A DNA stretch of 64,000 nucleotides from Lachnospiraceae bacterium (GTDB taxonomy: Bacteria; Bacillota_A; Clostridia; Lachnospirales; Lachnospiraceae): assembly GCA_024683935.1 (NCBI GenBank), contig JAIKXV010000133.1, positions 5,241 through 69,240 of the forward strand, in the 5' to 3' direction. The translations under genes were made by a program, and so were the position numbers. Shown here piece after piece: positions 19,072-27,384 of this stretch. Below the pieces are notes generated by a model. That model had not been told where the DNA came from and did not search any database. It worked only from the letters and a program-made list of their open reading frames with translations. Position 1 is the stretch's first letter. Every line of letters starts with the position of its first letter.

Positions 19072-19759
19072 ATCGATGGAGCAGACAGCACAGAATAGTT
19101 ATGTAAACCGAAATAGCCTGTTTTATGTAAACTGCATCAAGCGGCTTTTCGATATACTGCTTTCCCTTATAGCTCTGATCTGCCTGTCTCCGGTGCTGAT
19201 AGTTCTTGCTGTATTGGTGAGGGTAAAGCTTGGCAGCCCGGTGATATTCAAGCAGGAAAGACCGGGGAAATACGGAAAGATCTTTCCCCTGATGAAATTC
19301 CGCAGTATGACGGATGAAAAGGATGAGAAGGGAGAACTGCTGCCGGACGAGGTGAGGCTCACTTCCTTCGGGAAAGCTCTGAGGGCTGCTTCTTTGGATG
19401 AGCTGCCTGAATTTATAAATATCCTGAAGGGTGATATGTCTTTTGTGGGACCGAGACCGCTTTTAGTGCGCTATCTCGACAGATACAATGAGGAACAGAA
19501 GCACAGGCATGACGTGCTGCCGGGACTTACGGGACTTGCGCAGGTAAACGGGAGAAATGCCATCAGCTGGGAGAAAAAGTTCGAGTATGACATTGAATAC
19601 GTGAAGAATGTGTCGTTTTTCTTAGATGTGAAGATTATATTTTTGACAGTTATGAAGGTATTGAAAAGAGACGGGATAAGCTCGGCTACAAGCGCCACCA
19701 TGGAAGAATTCATGGGAAGCGGTGAGGAAAGCCGGAATTTCCCGGATCAGCAGGGGTAA
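19064..19759 (+). CDS. Short-form priming sugar-1-phosphate transferase, PglC/CapM type
   Basis: 231 residues: one N-terminal re-entrant hydrophobic segment (about 27-50) then the catalytic domain with [44 protein letters not shown] and PRPLL. This is the monotopic PglC-like form, different from the long WbaP forms at 9386 and 46001. Its first about 25 residues (before [12 protein letters not shown]) extend beyond the usual start and are built around two TTATGTAAAC copies at 19099 and 19123. It follows the CapD-like gene with an 8-bp overlap, so it likely transfers a 6-deoxy-HexNAc phosphate. Confidence 0.92.
   Translation: MSRSMEQTAQNSYVNRNSLFYVNCIKRLFDILLSLIALICLSPVLIVLAVLVRVKLGSPVIFKQERPGKYGKIFPLMKFRSMTDEKDEKGELLPDEVRLTSFGKALRAASLDELPEFINILKGDMSFVGPRPLLVRYLDRYNEEQKHRHDVLPGLTGLAQVNGRNAISWEKKFEYDIEYVKNVSFFLDVKIIFLTVMKVLKRDGISSATSATMEEFMGSGEESRNFPDQQG
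19099..19132 (+). repeat. Two dispersed 10-bp motifs, 24 bp apart
   Basis: TTATGTAAAC at 19099-19108 and 19123-19132, both coding Tyr-Val-Asn in the N-terminal extension of the priming transferase. Confidence 0.7.
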
Positions 19760-19764
19760 GGATT

Positions 19765-20781
19765 ATGACAAGAGTAAAGAAAAATGCCAGTGTTCTGATT
19801 CTGTCCGCAGGCCGCAGAGTGGAGCTTATTAGCTGCTTTAAGCGGGCTAAGGAGAGACTGAAGATAAAGGGCACCATAGTGGCGGCCGATGCTTCTGAGC
19901 TGGCTCCGGCACTGTATTTTGCGGATATCAATGAGGTGGTTCCCCGTATCTCCGACAGTGACGGATATATCAGGGCCATAGCCGATATCTGCAGGAATTT
20001 CAATATTTCACTGGTGGTTCCAACCATCGATACGGAGCTTCTGCTTCTGTCCGAAAGGCGTTCGGAGATAGAGGAAACCGGAGCAAAGGTACTTATAAGC
20101 GATGAAAAGGTAACGAAGATATGCAGGGACAAGAAGAACACCCAGGAATTCCTGGAGGAGAACGGTTTTTTAGTTCCTCATATGCTGTCAAAGAAGGAGC
20201 TTTCGAATCCCGGCAAGCTCACCTACCCTCTTTTTATCAAACCCAGGGACGGCAGTTCTTCGATAAACGCATACCAGGTGCATAACGAAGGAGAACTGGA
20301 GCTTTATCTGAAGCTTATAGACCGGCCCATTGTCCAGGAGTACATAGAGGGTACCGAGTATACCGTGGACGTATTCATGGATTTTGACAGCAATATAATA
20401 ACGGTCGTTCCCAGAGTCCGTATAGCCACCAGAAGCGGCGAGATCGCTAAGGGTGTGATAAGGAAGGACAGGGAGATAATAGAGGATGTGAAGAAGCTCA
20501 TGGGAATATTAAAGCCCATAGGCCATATCACGGTTCAGTGCAAGAAGACCCAAAGGGGTATCGAATACATAGAGATAAACCCGAGATTTGGCGGCGGAGC
20601 GCCCATGTCCATAATGGCCGGGGCGGATTCCTGTGAGAATCTGTACAGGCTGCTTCTCGGGGAAAAGCTTACATATAATGAACACTACAGGGAGAACCTG
20701 ACATTCCTGAGGTTTGACCAGAGTATAATGCTGAATGAGGAAATGAAGCGGGAGTATGAGTACGAAGGCAGTTATTTTTGA
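19765..20781 (+). CDS. ATP-grasp ligase, carbamoyl-phosphate-synthase-like
   Basis: 338-residue ATP-grasp enzyme. The pre-ATP-grasp domain begins VLILSAGRRVELI; the ATP site shows YPLFIKPRDGSSS near residue 155 and VQEYIEGTEYTVDVFMD near 193; the metal-binding end is EINPRFGGG near 270. Such proteins in glycan loci are thought to join an acyl or amino group to a sugar or related metabolite; substrate unknown. The next gene, a HAD phosphatase, starts inside its last 26 bp, which suggests the two act in one pathway. Confidence 0.82.
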   Translation: MTRVKKNASVLILSAGRRVELISCFKRAKERLKIKGTIVAADASELAPALYFADINEVVPRISDSDGYIRAIADICRNFNISLVVPTIDTELLLLSERRSEIEETGAKVLISDEKVTKICRDKKNTQEFLEENGFLVPHMLSKKELSNPGKLTYPLFIKPRDGSSSINAYQVHNEGELELYLKLIDRPIVQEYIEGTEYTVDVFMDFDSNIITVVPRVRIATRSGEIAKGVIRKDREIIEDVKKLMGILKPIGHITVQCKKTQRGIEYIEINPRFGGGAPMSIMAGADSCENLYRLLLGEKLTYNEHYRENLTFLRFDQSIMLNEEMKREYEYEGSYF

Positions 20782-21430
20782 TCTGGACGATACCCTTGTT
20801 TCAGAGATAAGCTATTGCATGAGCGGTTACAGAGCCGTTTCTCTGTACGTTTCGGAGCATATACTGCCCGGCAGCGATCAGGAGGCAATATACAGCGAAC
20901 TGATAAGATTGTTCGATGAGGATCATAAAAATGTGTTTAACAGATTTTTGTTAAATAACGCATGCGATGAAGAATTGGTTCCAGACCTCGTGGACACATA
21001 CAGAAAACATTTTCCAAACATATGTTACTATGAGGATGTGAAGCCGGCCCTGAAGGTTCTTGAGGAAAAGGGGATTAAAACAGGTATTCTGTCTGACGGA
21101 TATGCGGTTACCCAGAGACAGAAGATCAATGCGCTGAAAGCCGAAGAGGATTTTGATATTGTCATCCTTACGGATGAGATAGGGAGGGACGCATGGAAGC
21201 CATCTCCCGCCGGTTTTGAGATCATAGAGGAAAGGTTCGGGCTGGCAAGTGATGAACTGCTCTATGTGGGCGATAATCCGGAGAAAGACTTTTATCTCTC
21301 TGTAACTGCGGGGATAAAGACGGCAAGGATAATCCGCGGGAATGGCGTGTATGCCGACAGGGATTATCATCTCGGGGTTAAGGAGGATTTCAGGATCGGC
21401 TCGCTGAATGAGCTGAGTTCTATACTGTAA
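20756..21430 (+). CDS. HAD-superfamily hydrolase
   Basis: 224 residues. HAD motif I FDLDDTL with the nucleophile Asp near residue 9, motif II LSDGY near residue 117, Lys of motif III in WKPSP, and motif IV VGDNPEKD near residue 170. The helical cap sits between motifs I and II, as in class C1 phosphatases. The ATG lies within the end of the ATP-grasp gene, so they are coupled; the pair may handle a phosphorylated intermediate of an unidentified substituent. Its stop codon abuts the next ATG directly. Confidence 0.85.
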   Translation: MSTKAVIFDLDDTLVSEISYCMSGYRAVSLYVSEHILPGSDQEAIYSELIRLFDEDHKNVFNRFLLNNACDEELVPDLVDTYRKHFPNICYYEDVKPALKVLEEKGIKTGILSDGYAVTQRQKINALKAEEDFDIVILTDEIGRDAWKPSPAGFEIIEERFGLASDELLYVGDNPEKDFYLSVTAGIKTARIIRGNGVYADRDYHLGVKEDFRIGSLNELSSIL

Positions 21431-22636
21431 ATGAATGTACTGTGTCTTTTCCAAAAATTTGATTTTTCTTCTGCCACCATATACCTTGATCTGGTCTGCG
21501 CTTTAAGAGACCGGGGCCACAGGGTGATGATAAGCGCCTGTACTGCGGAAGACTCAGTTTACCGGATTGAAGATAAAGAGGGCATTGAGTGTGCATTTGT
21601 GCCGGTGCCTGATCAGTTTAAGGCCGGAAAGATAAAGAAGGGCCTTATACAGCTGACTCTCGGCAGAAAATTACTCAAAGGAGTCAAAAGGTATTTTTGG
21701 GACAGACAGGTTGACATAATTATCTATCCCACTCCCCCGGTAACGCTTTCAGGCATTCTGAAACCGCTGAAAAGACATTACGGCGCCGTGAATTACCTTA
21801 TGTTAAAGGATATTTTCCCTCAAAACGCCGTGGATCTGAAGATGATGGGGGAGGGAGGACTTCTTCACAGGCTGTTCAGGCGGATGGAGAAGGAGCTTTA
21901 CAGGGAGTCGGATGTTATAGGCTGCATGTCGGAAGCCAATGTGGAATACATTGCGGGTCATGAGCCGGAGGTTGACAGGGGGAAGCTGGAATTATTCCCC
22001 AATACTGTGAAGATACTGCCGGAAGAAGCGGCAGCGGAAAAAGATGATCGGAATTATGTAAACTTCTTTTTCGGGGGAAATCTCGGAAAACCCCAGGCTG
22101 TGGATTTTCTTTTAGACTGTATAGCCGGGCTTAAGGATTATCCCCAGGCTGTATTTACCTTTATTGGATCAGGTACCGAAGAGGGAAGGGTAAGAAGCTT
22201 TATTGAAAAGAACGATCCGCCGAATCTGAAGCTGTTAAAGGAGCTTCCGAGAAGGGAATACGAAAAGATATTAAAGGAAGCCGATATCGGGATAGTAGCT
22301 TTGAGCCATTTATTTACGATACCGAATTTTCCCTCCAGGATACTGTCCTATATGCAGATGTCAAAACCGGTATTTGCGGTGACGGACAGAAAAACCGATA
22401 TGGGGGCTATGATCACGGAAAAGGCTCACTGCGGCTACTGGTGTCCCTCGGATGATAAAGAGGCGTTTACCGCAGCAGTAAAAAGGATAGTTTCCGAAAA
22501 AGACGGACTGCCGCAGCTCGGAAGGAACGGGAGAGAATATCTTATTGACCATTTTGATGTGGAGAGATCGGTGGATATACTTGAAAGTGCAGTGAAGAGG
22601 AACGGAAGGAGCAACACCCCTTGCCGGGGCGGCTGA
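21431..22636 (+). CDS. Glycosyltransferase family 4, WbuB-like
   Basis: 401-residue GT-B transferase. The front domain has CLFQKFDFSSATIYLDL and PTPPVTLSGIL; the back domain begins FFFGGNLGKPQAVDFLLD and includes FIGSGTEEGRV and IVALSHLFTIPNFPSRILSYMQ. This arrangement resembles WbuB, the L-FucNAc transferase often next to the fnlA-fnlB-fnlC genes, and here capE-, capF- and capG-like genes follow immediately. I infer a 2-acetamido-2,6-dideoxy-L-hexose donor. One TTATGTAAAC copy at 22054 lies exactly where the second domain begins; a GTTGACATAA variant is at 21710. Confidence 0.85.
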   Translation: MNVLCLFQKFDFSSATIYLDLVCALRDRGHRVMISACTAEDSVYRIEDKEGIECAFVPVPDQFKAGKIKKGLIQLTLGRKLLKGVKRYFWDRQVDIIIYPTPPVTLSGILKPLKRHYGAVNYLMLKDIFPQNAVDLKMMGEGGLLHRLFRRMEKELYRESDVIGCMSEANVEYIAGHEPEVDRGKLELFPNTVKILPEEAAAEKDDRNYVNFFFGGNLGKPQAVDFLLDCIAGLKDYPQAVFTFIGSGTEEGRVRSFIEKNDPPNLKLLKELPRREYEKILKEADIGIVALSHLFTIPNFPSRILSYMQMSKPVFAVTDRKTDMGAMITEKAHCGYWCPSDDKEAFTAAVKRIVSEKDGLPQLGRNGREYLIDHFDVERSVDILESAVKRNGRSNTPCRGG

Positions 22637-22670
22637 TATTGAGAAGCGAAAGGAGCGGCACAGATAATAA

Positions 22671-23699
22671 ATGGATGAGCATATTTTCGACGGCAGGACC
22701 CTGCTGATAACAGGAGGCACGGGATCCTTCGGAAATGCCGTTTTAAGAAGATTTCTGAACACAGATATAAAGGAGATCCGCATATTTTCCAGAGACGAAA
22801 AGAAACAGGATGATATGCGCCATAACTATAACAATCCGAAGATAAAATATTTCATCGGAGACGTGCGGGCGGAGGGATCTCTTGAAGACGTGATGCACGG
22901 GGTGGATTTTATATTCCACGCAGCAGCCTTAAAGCAGGTGCCAAGCTGCGAATTCTTCCCTGTAGAAGCGGTGAAAACCAATGTGCTGGGTACGGATAAT
23001 GTGCTGACAGCAGCCATACGTGCGGGAGTGAAGAAGGTGGTCTGCCTTTCAACAGATAAGGCTGCTTATCCTATCAACGCCATGGGCGTCAGCAAGGCCA
23101 TGATGGAAAAGGTCTTTGTGGCAAAGAGCCGGACTATTGATCCGGAGGATACCCTCATCTGCGGTACCAGATACGGAAATGTAATGTGTTCCAGGGGTTC
23201 CGTGATCCCGCTTTTTATCGATCAGATAAAGGAAGGACGGCCGATTACGATAACGGAACCGAAGATGACGAGATTCATAATGTCCCTGGAGGAGGCCGTG
23301 GAGCTCGTGATCTATGCCTTTAACCATGCCAATGCCGGCGATATCATGGTGCAGAAGGCTCCGGCCTGTACGATAGAAGTTCTTGCCCGGGCGGTAAAGG
23401 AGCTCTTTGGCGCCGAGGATCATGAGACCAAGATAATCGGCGTACGTCACGGTGAAAAGATGGCGGAAACGCTGCTCACCAGCGAAGAATGCGGAAGAGC
23501 CATTGATGAAGGAGGCTTTTTCAGGGTTCCTGCGGATAACAGGGATCTGAACTATGATAAATACTTTATTCAGGGCAATACCGAAAGACCGAAATTTGAC
23601 ACCTTCAACTCGGATAACACAGAGATCCTCGGAGTGGAGGAGGTCAAGGAAAAGCTTCTGAAGCTGAAATACATTCAGGACAGACTCGCGGAGGAATAG
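22671..23699 (+). CDS. capE: UDP-GlcNAc 4,6-dehydratase/5-epimerase, CapE/FnlA type
   Basis: 342-residue soluble SDR. Opens with LLITGGTGSFGNAVLRRFL, then RDEKKQDDMRH, HAAALKQVPSCEFFP and the catalytic STDKAAYPINAMGVSKAMMEK. These are features of the CapE/WbjB/FnlA line, which makes UDP-2-acetamido-2,6-dideoxy-beta-L-arabino-hexos-4-ulose, the first step to L-FucNAc or L-QuiNAc. It is followed after 6 bp by the reductase-like gene and then by the 2-epimerase, the canonical order. Confidence 0.93.
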   Translation: MDEHIFDGRTLLITGGTGSFGNAVLRRFLNTDIKEIRIFSRDEKKQDDMRHNYNNPKIKYFIGDVRAEGSLEDVMHGVDFIFHAAALKQVPSCEFFPVEAVKTNVLGTDNVLTAAIRAGVKKVVCLSTDKAAYPINAMGVSKAMMEKVFVAKSRTIDPEDTLICGTRYGNVMCSRGSVIPLFIDQIKEGRPITITEPKMTRFIMSLEEAVELVIYAFNHANAGDIMVQKAPACTIEVLARAVKELFGAEDHETKIIGVRHGEKMAETLLTSEECGRAIDEGGFFRVPADNRDLNYDKYFIQGNTERPKFDTFNSDNTEILGVEEVKEKLLKLKYIQDRLAEE

Positions 23700-23705
23700 G
23701 AGAGT

Positions 23706-24455
23706 TTGAAGATACTTATTACCGGGGCAAAGGGCTTCCTCGGAAAAAACCTCGTACATGCCTTAAACAATGCAGGATACAATGATATTTCAGAATACAC
23801 ACTGGATTCCTCCGGGGATGATCTGAAAAGGTACTGCGGGGAATGCGGATTTGTTTTTCATCTGGCAGGGGTCAACAGGCCAAAGGACGTGTCAGAATTC
23901 ATGACAGGAAATGCAGGTTTCACGGAACAGGTTCTGCACTGCCTGTCAGATGCCGGGAATACGGTGCCTTTGGTTCTGTCTTCATCCATTCAGGCGGGAC
24001 TGAATAATGACTACGGTATATCGAAAAGAGCCGCGGAAAACGCTGTTTTCGAATACGGTAAAGAAAATGATGTACCGGTATATGTCTACCGCTTTCCGAA
24101 CCTGTTCGGAAGATGGAGCATGCCGAATTACAATACCGTGATAGCGACCTTCTGCCATAATATTGCAAGGGGGCTGCCCATCAGGATAGATGACCGGGAA
24201 AAGACACTGCCCCTTGCCTATGTGGATGATGTTACGGGACAGTTTATCAGGATACTGGAAACCGGGATAAAGCTGCCGCCCGGGGAATTCGTGGTCTTTC
24301 CTCCTTCTCTCATATATGAAAGGAAGCTTGGCTGCATAGCGGATACAATAGAGCGTTTCAGGGATTCTCTATTTTCAGGTAAGGAGCCTGAGATAAAGGA
24401 TGAATTCGAAGCAAAGCTCTATGATACCTACCGCTCATTTATACCGGAAAACTGA
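23706..24455 (+). CDS. CapF-like reductase, SDR domain only
   Basis: Starts at TTG behind TAGGAG. 249 residues: LKILITGAKGFLGKNL, FHLAGVNRPKDVSEF, SSSIQAGLNNDYGISKRAAE with the catalytic Tyr/Lys, YRFPNLFGRW, and an end matching the close of the SDR half of CapF (LYDTYRSFIPEN). CapF is about 370 residues because a cupin domain follows, and that half catalyses C3 epimerisation. Here the gene stops cleanly and only 113 bp without a cupin remnant follow. Reduction without epimerisation would give an L-rhamnosamine-type product and, after the 2-epimerase, L-quinovosamine rather than L-fucosamine. That is inference; a separate cupin protein could exist elsewhere. Confidence 0.85.
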   Translation: MKILITGAKGFLGKNLVHALNNAGYNDISEYTLDSSGDDLKRYCGECGFVFHLAGVNRPKDVSEFMTGNAGFTEQVLHCLSDAGNTVPLVLSSSIQAGLNNDYGISKRAAENAVFEYGKENDVPVYVYRFPNLFGRWSMPNYNTVIATFCHNIARGLPIRIDDREKTLPLAYVDDVTGQFIRILETGIKLPPGEFVVFPPSLIYERKLGCIADTIERFRDSLFSGKEPEIKDEFEAKLYDTYRSFIPEN

Positions 24456-24494
24456 TCCGTATTGCGGACGTATCACGGATATCCGTATTGCGGA
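24455..24494 (+). repeat. Two direct repeats of ATCCGTATTGCGGA between capF- and capG-like genes
   Basis: A 14-bp word at 24455-24468 and 24481-24494, start to start 26 bp. Each can fold as TCCG/CGGA, and ACGGATATCCGT between them is palindromic. The rest of the 113-bp gap is AT-rich with weak TTGTCC (24498) and GATACT (24523) elements; there is no convincing promoter or T-tailed terminator. Could be an operator or attenuating hairpin. Confidence 0.4.
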
Positions 24495-24568
24495 GACTTG
24501 TCCGTTTAATAACGGTAATTTAGGATACTTTTGACGAAATAGCATAATAAGCTGAAGGAATCAGACGG

Positions 24569-25696
24569 ATGGAAAAACTGAAACTTATGACGGTGCTTGG
24601 CACCAGACCGGAAATAATAAGGCTTTCTGCGGTGATAAAATGCGCAGACAGATATTTTGATCATATCCTGGTGCACACCGGACAGAATTACGATTACAGC
24701 CTGAATGAGGTTTTCTTTCAGGATTTAGGTTTGCGGGCTCCGGATCATTATCTGGACAGCGTCGGAGCCGATCTCGGTGAGACCATGGGAAATATCATCG
24801 CAAAATCCTATAAGCTTATGGGAGAAGTAAAGCCTGATGCGGTGCTGGTTCTCGGAGACACCAACTCGGCACTTTCCGCCATCAGCGCAAAGCGCTTAAA
24901 GATCCCCATTTTCCATATGGAGGCCGGAAACCGCTGCTGGGACTGGAATGTGTCGGAAATGATAAACCGGAAGATCGTGGATCATATTTCTGATATAAAC
25001 CTGCCCTATACAGAACATTCCAGGCGTTATTTATTGAGCGAGGGTATAGATGGAAAGACGATATTTGTAACGGGTTCCCCGATGAAAGAGGTATTTAACG
25101 AACATAAGGAGGCTATAGAAGCTTCGGATGTTCTGGAACGTCTTTCCCTGAAAAAGGGGAAATATATTCTGTTATCAGCCCACAGGGAGGAAAATATCGA
25201 TATCGAAGAGAATTTCATGTCCCTTATGAACGCAGTGAACGCTATCGCGGAAGAGTATCAGATGCCTGTGATCTATTCCACGCATCCGAGGAGCAGGAAA
25301 TTCATCGAAAAGAGGGGATTTAAGTTCAATCCTCTGGTTCAGAGCTTAGAGCCCTTCGGATATCTTGATTACAATAAGCTGCAAAAGAACGCCTACTGTG
25401 TACTCTCGGACAGCGGTACCCTTTCCGAGGAATCAGCCATGCTTGATTTCCCCGGAGTTCTTATCCGTACCTCTACGGAGCGTCCGGAAGTGCTGGACAA
25501 GGGAACAATAGTGATAGGCGGAATAAAGGAAGATGATGTGAAACAGGCGCTGGATCTGGCGGTTTCCATGTATGAAAACAGGGAAGAGACCGTGGAAGCG
25601 GCAGATTATGCTGACAGCAATGTGTCGGTAAAGGTGATCAAGCTGATCCAGAGCTATACAAAGATAGTGAATGAAACCGTATGGCTGAAGCACTGA
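24569..25696 (+). CDS. capG: UDP-HexNAc 2-epimerase, CapG/FnlC/WecB family
   Basis: 375-residue non-hydrolysing 2-epimerase with a GT-B fold. Signature stretches are TVLGTRPEIIRLSAV, HTGQNYDYSLNEVFF, VLGDTNSALSA, HMEAGNRCWDWNVSEMIN and the second-domain LLSAHREENID and SDSGTLSEESAML. NRCWDWNV in place of the WecB-type RTGN marks it as the CapG/FnlC/WbjD branch that inverts C2 of 2-acetamido-6-deoxy-L-sugars. It completes the set begun by the CapE-like gene. Its end overlaps the next glycosyltransferase by 16 bp. Confidence 0.92.
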   Translation: MEKLKLMTVLGTRPEIIRLSAVIKCADRYFDHILVHTGQNYDYSLNEVFFQDLGLRAPDHYLDSVGADLGETMGNIIAKSYKLMGEVKPDAVLVLGDTNSALSAISAKRLKIPIFHMEAGNRCWDWNVSEMINRKIVDHISDINLPYTEHSRRYLLSEGIDGKTIFVTGSPMKEVFNEHKEAIEASDVLERLSLKKGKYILLSAHREENIDIEENFMSLMNAVNAIAEEYQMPVIYSTHPRSRKFIEKRGFKFNPLVQSLEPFGYLDYNKLQKNAYCVLSDSGTLSEESAMLDFPGVLIRTSTERPEVLDKGTIVIGGIKEDDVKQALDLAVSMYENREETVEAADYADSNVSVKVIKLIQSYTKIVNETVWLKH

Positions 25697-26790
25697 GGAC
25701 TGATGTGAATGACAGTACCGCCGCTTCAAAGCGGATAGTGGTGCTGGATATCGCGGCTTCTAAAACAGGAGCCCTGTCAATACTCAGGGATTACTATGCT
25801 CATGTTCAGAGCCTGAACGATGATAACGAATGGTATTTTATAATCGGAGCAGAGGGGCTCATAAAAGAGGACAGTAACAAGCCGAATATACATGTGATAG
25901 TGAGAGAAGACGTGAAGAACTCCAGGTTTAAGCGTCTTCTTTTTGATCATTTTAGCGGAAAGGATTTTTTAAGGGAATTAAAACCGGATCTTATCATTTC
26001 CCTGCAGAATACCCTGCCAGTCGGAGCCGAAAAGCTGGCGGAAACAAAGATTTACCTGCACCAGCCCTTAGGCTTCCAGAAGATAAAAAAGTTCTCGTTT
26101 TTTAATAAATGGGAAAGAGGGCTTGCGGTATATCAGTATCTGATCGCCGGGGAAATAGACAGGTCGCTGAAAAGGGCCGACAGTATAACAGTCCAGACAA
26201 AGTGGATGAAGGATGCGGTAATTGAAAAGGACGGAATAGCTCCTGAGAAGATCGAGGTGGAAGCACCGGAGATCAGGGGCGTTGGAGGGTTATGTAAACC
26301 AGACGGTCTTTCAGATGCTGAGTTATGTAAACCTGACGCTCCGGAGCAGTCTGGCGTGTTATGTAAACCATTGTTTATATTCCCTGCCGGGAACATCCTG
26401 TATAAAAATCATCAGTGTATCCTGGATGCGGTTAAAATCCTTTCGGACAGGGGCATCCGGGGCTTTAGGGTCATCTTTACCGAAGAAGAGCAAAACCTTC
26501 CGTGGCTGAAAGTACATGAGGAATGCAGGGACGTTATCGACTGGCGGGGGATGATCGAAAGAGATAAGCTGCTGAGTCTGTATAGGAAGGCAGTGCTTTT
26601 ATTCCCTTCCTATATCGAAACCTACGGACTTCCCCTGGCGGAGGCCAGGGCAGCGGGGGCAGGGATCATAGCGGCCGATACGCCTTTTGCAAGGGAGATA
26701 CTGTCCGGATATACAAAAGCGGAATACTTCGATCCCTTTGACCCGCCCGCTCTTGCAGGGCTGATGGAGAAAGCTGTTACGGCAAATTGA
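25681..26790 (+). CDS. Glycosyltransferase family 4
   Basis: 369-residue GT-B transferase. The front domain runs to about residue 200 with LHQPLGFQKIKKFSF; the back domain begins LFIFPAGNILYKNHQCILDAV and includes SYIETYGLPLAEARAAGAG, the donor-binding E-x7-E type region. Between them sits an insert with three LCKP units (residues about 203-229) coded by three TTATGTAAAC copies at 26290, 26323 and 26359. The insert is in the flexible inter-domain linker, where extra residues are tolerable, so the enzyme probably remains functional. Donor unknown. Confidence 0.85.
   Translation: MAEALRTDVNDSTAASKRIVVLDIAASKTGALSILRDYYAHVQSLNDDNEWYFIIGAEGLIKEDSNKPNIHVIVREDVKNSRFKRLLFDHFSGKDFLRELKPDLIISLQNTLPVGAEKLAETKIYLHQPLGFQKIKKFSFFNKWERGLAVYQYLIAGEIDRSLKRADSITVQTKWMKDAVIEKDGIAPEKIEVEAPEIRGVGGLCKPDGLSDAELCKPDAPEQSGVLCKPLFIFPAGNILYKNHQCILDAVKILSDRGIRGFRVIFTEEEQNLPWLKVHEECRDVIDWRGMIERDKLLSLYRKAVLLFPSYIETYGLPLAEARAAGAGIIAADTPFAREILSGYTKAEYFDPFDPPALAGLMEKAVTAN
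26290..26368 (+). repeat. Array of three dispersed 10-bp motifs in a GT4 linker
   Basis: TTATGTAAAC at 26290-26299, 26323-26332 and 26359-26368, spacings 33 and 36 bp, all in the Leu-Cys-Lys frame. The spacers themselves are not alike, so only the 10-mer is conserved, plus a following C. Confidence 0.8.
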
Positions 26791-26830
26791 TAAGATTAAG
26801 GGCTGTTTTATAAATGTAAGGATGTGAATT

Positions 26831-27316
26831 ATGGATTATTTTGAAGAGTTCAGAGCGTTAATAGCAAGACTCAGGGCAAAGGACGGCTGTCCCTGGGACC
26901 GGGAACAGACACACATGAGCCTGAAAGCCGCCTGTATAGAGGAAGCTGCCGAAGTGATATCCGGGATCAATATTCTGGACCGAACCGGAAATGCGGAAAA
27001 CCTGAAGGAGGAACTGGGTGATCTTCTTTTGCAGGTGATGATGCACGCCTGTATCGCAGAGGAAGAAGGGCTCTTTACAATAGAAGATGTGGTGCAGGGA
27101 ATCTCTGAAAAAATGATCCGCAGGCATCCGCATATCTTCGGAAATGTAACGGTATCAAATTCCGAAGAAGTTCTGGTAAACTGGGAAGAGATAAAGAAAC
27201 AGGAAAAAGCCGGCAAGGAAGATGATTACGAGTACCTGCAGGAAGCCTTCGATGAGTCTCAGAAGCTCATAGAAGTGGCCCGCGAACGCAAGCAGAAAAA
27301 GCATCGGGAACAATAA
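26831..27316 (+). CDS. mazG: MazG family nucleoside triphosphate pyrophosphohydrolase
   Basis: 161 residues, one all-alpha MazG domain. KDGCPWDREQTHMSLK, then EEAAEVISGI and EELGDLLLQVMMHA hold the acidic residues that bind magnesium and NTP, followed by IRRHPHIFGNV and a NWEEIKKQEK end. Full two-domain MazG is about 260 residues, so this is the single-domain form. It hydrolyses NTPs to NMP and pyrophosphate as housecleaning. It seems unrelated to the glycan genes and marks a break between units; a short inverted repeat (CATGC-CGG-GCATG, 27325-27337) follows, without a proper T tail. Confidence 0.92.
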   Translation: MDYFEEFRALIARLRAKDGCPWDREQTHMSLKAACIEEAAEVISGINILDRTGNAENLKEELGDLLLQVMMHACIAEEEGLFTIEDVVQGISEKMIRRHPHIFGNVTVSNSEEVLVNWEEIKKQEKAGKEDDYEYLQEAFDESQKLIEVARERKQKKHREQ

Positions 27317-27384
27317 GAGGATTTCATGCCGGGCATGGATTTTACCGCCGGTATGTGGTTTAATTAAAGTCGGAGGGCAGACTT

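Noticed and set aside
27325..27337. Terminator after mazG
   Set aside because: The CATGC-CGG-GCATG stem has only five pairs and is followed by GATTTTACC, too short a T-run.
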